Assembly: GCA_011364925.1 (NCBI GenBank)
Contig: RDOA01000036.1
Span: 1-37,789, forward strand
Length of the DNA stretch: 37,789 nucleotides
DNA from: Promethearchaeota archaeon
GTDB taxonomy: Archaea; Asgardarchaeota; Lokiarchaeia; Sigyniarchaeales; SOKP01
Reading direction: 5' to 3'
Shown here in pieces: positions 35,268 through 37,789 of this stretch. The position numbers and the translations under genes are program-made. Each line of letters begins with the position of its first letter. The first letter of the stretch is position 1. The notes beneath the pieces were generated by a model that saw only the letters and a program-made list of their open reading frames with translations, had not been told where the DNA came from and searched no databases.

Positions 35268-35480
35268 ATGAGTATTGATGAGCTTGAAGATCAAATCGAA
35301 AAACTTATGGATCAAAGAGATAAGCTAGAAGAAAAATGTGATACTTTACCAGAGTGCGAAAAAGATGACGGTTGTGAAACTTGTCAGGTGTATGAAAAGA
35401 TTGCCGCAATTGATGACAAAATTGAAGCTATAGAAGAAAAAATTGAAGGCCTAATGGGCAGTGAAGAAGACGAAGATTAA
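35268..35480 (+). CDS. Small coiled-coil protein with four cysteines
   Basis: 70 residues. Two helices (about 1-24 and 41-63) in heptad style flank a central loop with C24, C30, C36 and C39 (C-x5-C-x5-C-x-x-C), a possible zinc clasp. Very acidic C-terminus (SEEDED). The ATG follows GGTGTGAAAT. A T-run follows the stop. The function is unknown; a helical hairpin held by zinc is the simplest reading. Confidence 0.65.
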   Translation: MSIDELEDQIEKLMDQRDKLEEKCDTLPECEKDDGCETCQVYEKIAAIDDKIEAIEEKIEGLMGSEEDED

Positions 35481-35491
35481 TGTTTAAAAGG

Positions 35492-35501
35492 TTTTTTTTT
35501 T
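35492..35501 (+). terminator. U-tract downstream of the small Cys-rich gene
   Basis: A run of ten T, eleven bases after the gene stop at 35480, followed by AATTTTCTTTTT. A likely intrinsic archaeal terminator. Confidence 0.4.
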
Positions 35502-35519
35502 AATTTTCTTTTTACTCTA

Positions 35520-35712
35520 TTATATATCCGTTAATTCCTTAATTGCTAAATTTAACCCATTTTCCAAATTCACATTTGGAGAAAATCCCAATTTGTTTCT
35601 TGCTCTATCAGGTCTCGCGTAAAACTTATTTACATCGTAAGTTCTAGCTTTTTTATATTTTATTTTGCTCTCACTTCCGATTTTTTTAATAATAAGAGTA
35701 TTTTGGGGGATT
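35520..35712 (-). pseudogene. C-terminal remnant of a NAD-dependent epimerase/dehydratase
   Basis: The minus strand from about 35712 to the TAA at 35520-35522 encodes about 63 residues that read as the end of a GalE/SDR-type epimerase: SKIKYKKARTYDVNKFYARP, then DRARNKLGFSP, then NLENGLNLAIKEL. The RPDRARNKLGFSP segment is the family's C-terminal hallmark. No start codon, Rossmann fold or YxxxK is present; an upstream in-frame TGA closes the frame within about 20 bases of 35712. It is a broken gene, not the start of a neighbour. No gene on this strand is nearby to have carried it. Confidence 0.7.
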
Positions 35713-35817
35713 AATATAGATAATCATTTGAAAAAAAGTTTAAAAAAGATAATCATATTCTCCATTTTGTATTTAATAAAATTATGAATATAAATCAAAA
35801 AAGGTCGTGAAAATAAA

Positions 35818-37113
35818 ATGACTGGTAAAAAGTTTGAAGTCCAAGCCATTAACGACGAGATTCTCGAGAATTTTAACCTTAAAAATCGTTATGCTTTCCT
35901 GAATAATAATTTAATGGCTATTCTCTCAACAGAAGAATTCAATTTTTTAAAAGAAGTCCAGCGATTCTGTATGCGGTTCGAAAAAAAGAACGAAATCACC
36001 CACGGTCCCGAAGAAGATATCTACGAGTGGATCCCCGCTTTTGGTGAGAAAGGTTACATTACGCGCCAGCATTCTTTTGATATGTGTGATGTTCATTACA
36101 ATGAATGGGGTTTAGCTCTAGATTTAATGAGAAACATAGCGCTTGATATGTTCGATCCCCAATTTGCTATGGGAGGCGGAGCTACCGTACTGGCGATTAA
36201 TCCAGTATACGAACACCATGAGAATGTTCCTGCTAGATTAGATGCCCTTAGAGATTTGGTTACTGGAAATTCTCCGGGAGCAATCTTAATCACCGAGCCA
36301 GAAAGAGGATCTGACGCAGTTCATCAATTGACAACATGCACCGAACAGGACGACGGTTCATTTTTACTCAACGGAACTAAGATTTACAATACTAACGCCC
36401 CGAGATCGAAGTGGCTGGTATCCTATGCGACGGCGGAGCAGAATAACGGCAACATGATGGCACAATTCTTGATTAATTCTGAGTGGGGTGGCTTTAATGT
36501 TGAAAGGGTTAATATCCCTTGGGTTCCGAAGCTTTATTTAGGTAAGGAGACTTTTACCGATTTACGAGTACCAAAAGAATATATTCTTGGTGGAGTAGGG
36601 AAAGGTCGTGAACACCTTTTTGAAGGTCTAGTTCCAGAAAGAATCTCTATAGCAATGATGGGCGTTGCCGAAGCTTGGGGTGCTCTTGCTTACGCAGTAA
36701 TCTATGCTAACAATCGTAAGCAATTTAACCAGGAGATTCTCAAATTTCAAGGAGTAGGATTCTTGCTTGCTGATTTGTGGGCAAGAACAACTAACCTAAC
36801 AATTGGCTTATTGAAATTTTGTGAATCATACGATGAAAAATACGAAAAATTCGGTGGCGAGATTCCTAAAAACATCTCTCAAGCCATGGTCGCGTCTGCA
36901 AGTCAATTCAAGTATCAAGCTGCGAAACTCTCAAAAAAGGTGTGTTACGAGTGCGCTAACAACATGGGAGGCGCAGGGTTATGCGATAACACGTTAATGC
37001 ACGATTATCTTAATATTTCGAGAATCCAGGAAATCGTAGGTGGAAGTAGACAGATTCAGCAATATATTATGTCGTTATCGCTACGTACGCTATATAAAAT
37101 GTCCGTGTCATAA
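35818..37113 (+). CDS. Acyl-CoA dehydrogenase-family protein (first of a tandem pair)
   Basis: 431 residues. FAD-binding middle domain: ILITEPERGSDA (about 157-168) and LLNGTKIYNTN, with the helical C-terminal domain carrying LVPERISIAMMGVAEAWGAL (about 273-292), KQFNQEILKFQGVGF and ANNMGGAGLC. The position of the catalytic glutamate (the E of the YEGT motif in medium-chain enzymes) is glycine here: IVGGSRQIQ, G408; E405 is three residues earlier. The base may therefore lie elsewhere, as in isovaleryl-CoA dehydrogenase, or the protein may use another chemistry. Substrate unknown; ETF-like partners are not in view. The paralogue follows 163 bases later. Confidence 0.85.
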   Translation: MTGKKFEVQAINDEILENFNLKNRYAFLNNNLMAILSTEEFNFLKEVQRFCMRFEKKNEITHGPEEDIYEWIPAFGEKGYITRQHSFDMCDVHYNEWGLALDLMRNIALDMFDPQFAMGGGATVLAINPVYEHHENVPARLDALRDLVTGNSPGAILITEPERGSDAVHQLTTCTEQDDGSFLLNGTKIYNTNAPRSKWLVSYATAEQNNGNMMAQFLINSEWGGFNVERVNIPWVPKLYLGKETFTDLRVPKEYILGGVGKGREHLFEGLVPERISIAMMGVAEAWGALAYAVIYANNRKQFNQEILKFQGVGFLLADLWARTTNLTIGLLKFCESYDEKYEKFGGEIPKNISQAMVASASQFKYQAAKLSKKVCYECANNMGGAGLCDNTLMHDYLNISRIQEIVGGSRQIQQYIMSLSLRTLYKMSVS

Positions 37114-37124
37114 AATTGAATTCA

Positions 37125-37143
37125 TTTTTTTATTTTTATTTTT
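37125..37143 (+). terminator. U-rich tract after the first acyl-CoA dehydrogenase gene
   Basis: A T-rich tract of about 19 bases follows the stop at 37113 by 11 bases. It suggests that the two dehydrogenase genes are not strictly one transcript. Confidence 0.35.
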
Positions 37144-37276
37144 GGTAAGAAAAAGTTTACACTAAATATTAATAACAAAAACTAAGATAAACAAAATTAA
37201 AAAGAGAATCCATATTTTTCCTAGTAAGAAAATTACTCATATTTCTTCAATAGAAAAAAACAAAAGAGTAGGAAAA

Positions 37277-37789
37277 ATGGAAGAAAATCAAGACAAAGAA
37301 GATAAAAAGAAAACTAGATATATAACCCAAGCAATAAACGACGAGATTTTAGAAAAATTAAGCCTGAAGAATCGATACCAATTTTTAAATACAAATTTAA
37401 TGACCGTTCTTGATCCACCAGAATTTAACTTTCTTAAGAAAGTTCAGAAATTTTGTATGCGGTTCGAAAAAAAGAACGAGATCACCCACGGTCCTGACGA
37501 GGATGTTTACGAGTGGCTTTCTGCTTTTGGTGAGGAAGGTTTAATAACAAGAGCTCATAAGTTTGATATGCTCGATGTTGATTACCCCGAATGGGGGGCT
37601 ACGATGGATTTCATGAGAGCTCTTGCGTTAGAGTTTTTCGATCCACAATTTACAATGGCAGAAGGCGCCACTGTGCTAGCCGTTAATCCTTTAGTTGAGC
37701 ACCACGAAAATGTCCCGATCCGGTTAGAAGTCCTTGAAAAATTCGTGACGGGAAAAACACCCGGAGCTATCTTGATTACAGAACCTGAA
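37277..37789 (+). CDS. Acyl-CoA dehydrogenase-family protein, N-terminal part (cut by window edge)
   Basis: Open from ATG 37277 (after a GTAGG sequence) to the window edge, 171 codons. It is closely related to the first copy: the segments FCMRFEKKNEITHGP, VYEWLSAFGEEG, FFDPQFTMAEGATVLAVNP and PGAILITEPE all match at the same spacing. An extra N-terminal lysine/acid-rich tail of about 16 residues distinguishes it. A 41-base stretch (37454-37494) differs from the first copy (35968-36008) at one position only. The second half, with the catalytic-base position, lies outside. Confidence 0.88.
   Translation, partial: MEENQDKEDKKKTRYITQAINDEILEKLSLKNRYQFLNTNLMTVLDPPEFNFLKKVQKFCMRFEKKNEITHGPDEDVYEWLSAFGEEGLITRAHKFDMLDVDYPEWGATMDFMRALALEFFDPQFTMAEGATVLAVNPLVEHHENVPIRLEVLEKFVTGKTPGAILITEPE

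Overview
The window is AT-rich archaeal DNA. It most likely comes from an Asgard archaeon of the Lokiarchaeia/Prometheoarchaeum type. The grounds are a family of leucine-rich-repeat proteins with a conserved FWGHCSNLQ-type N-terminal signature, a secreted protein ending in an IPGY plus membrane-helix sorting tail, an MglA/COG2229-like small GTPase, archaeal SRP54, archaemetzincin, and anaerobic C1 and ferredoxin genes (HdrA, FrhB-like, CdhD, tungsten AOR). The lineage is an inference from recognised families, not from a search.

Layout. 1-3.4 kb: 5' end of hdrA (minus) divergent from an F420-dehydrogenase-type FrhB-like gene, then a small GTPase and an unknown small protein. 3.5-5.3 kb: tRNA-Pro(TGG), archaemetzincin, ADP-ribosylglycohydrolase. 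5.5-9.7 kb: lysine/diaminopimelate cluster as two convergent pairs, dapA-dapB (plus) and dapF-lysA (minus). 9.8-11.7 kb: a cell-surface protein and cdhD of the Wood-Ljungdahl pathway. 11.9-22.0 kb: an accessory interval rich in unrecognised genes and broken genes (LRR protein, an 820-residue protein coupled to a secreted one, a tail-anchored protein with a truncated paralogue, an RHH regulator, remnants of a radical-SAM protein and of a deaminase, and a 615-residue protein with a DUF4145/HEPN-like region). SRP54 sits inside it. The interval ends in a 33-codon second copy of the cdhD 3' end, so it is bracketed by direct repeats. 22.0-25.4 kb: amino-acid permease, TusA and DsrE sulfur-carrier genes, and a LysR regulator. 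25.5-28.0 kb: a two-gene membrane operon of unknown function whose second gene has a proline-rich linker. 28.2-33.0 kb: Hrq1/MrfA-type helicase, AOR, thioredoxin-like protein. 33.1-37.8 kb: DUF4139 protein, a tiny Cys-rich coiled-coil protein, an epimerase remnant, and two tandem acyl-CoA dehydrogenases (the second cut by the window edge).

Together the recognised genes describe a strict anaerobe that handles ferredoxin and F420 electrons (HdrA, FrhB, AOR), moves C1 units through a CODH/ACS complex (CdhD), oxidises or reduces acyl-CoAs, and makes lysine from aspartate by a diaminopimelate route. The most unusual material is the bracketed 10-kb accessory interval, the membrane operon at 25.5-28.0 kb, and the AOR gene, whose homology-supported start is an AUA codon behind a strong Shine-Dalgarno sequence.
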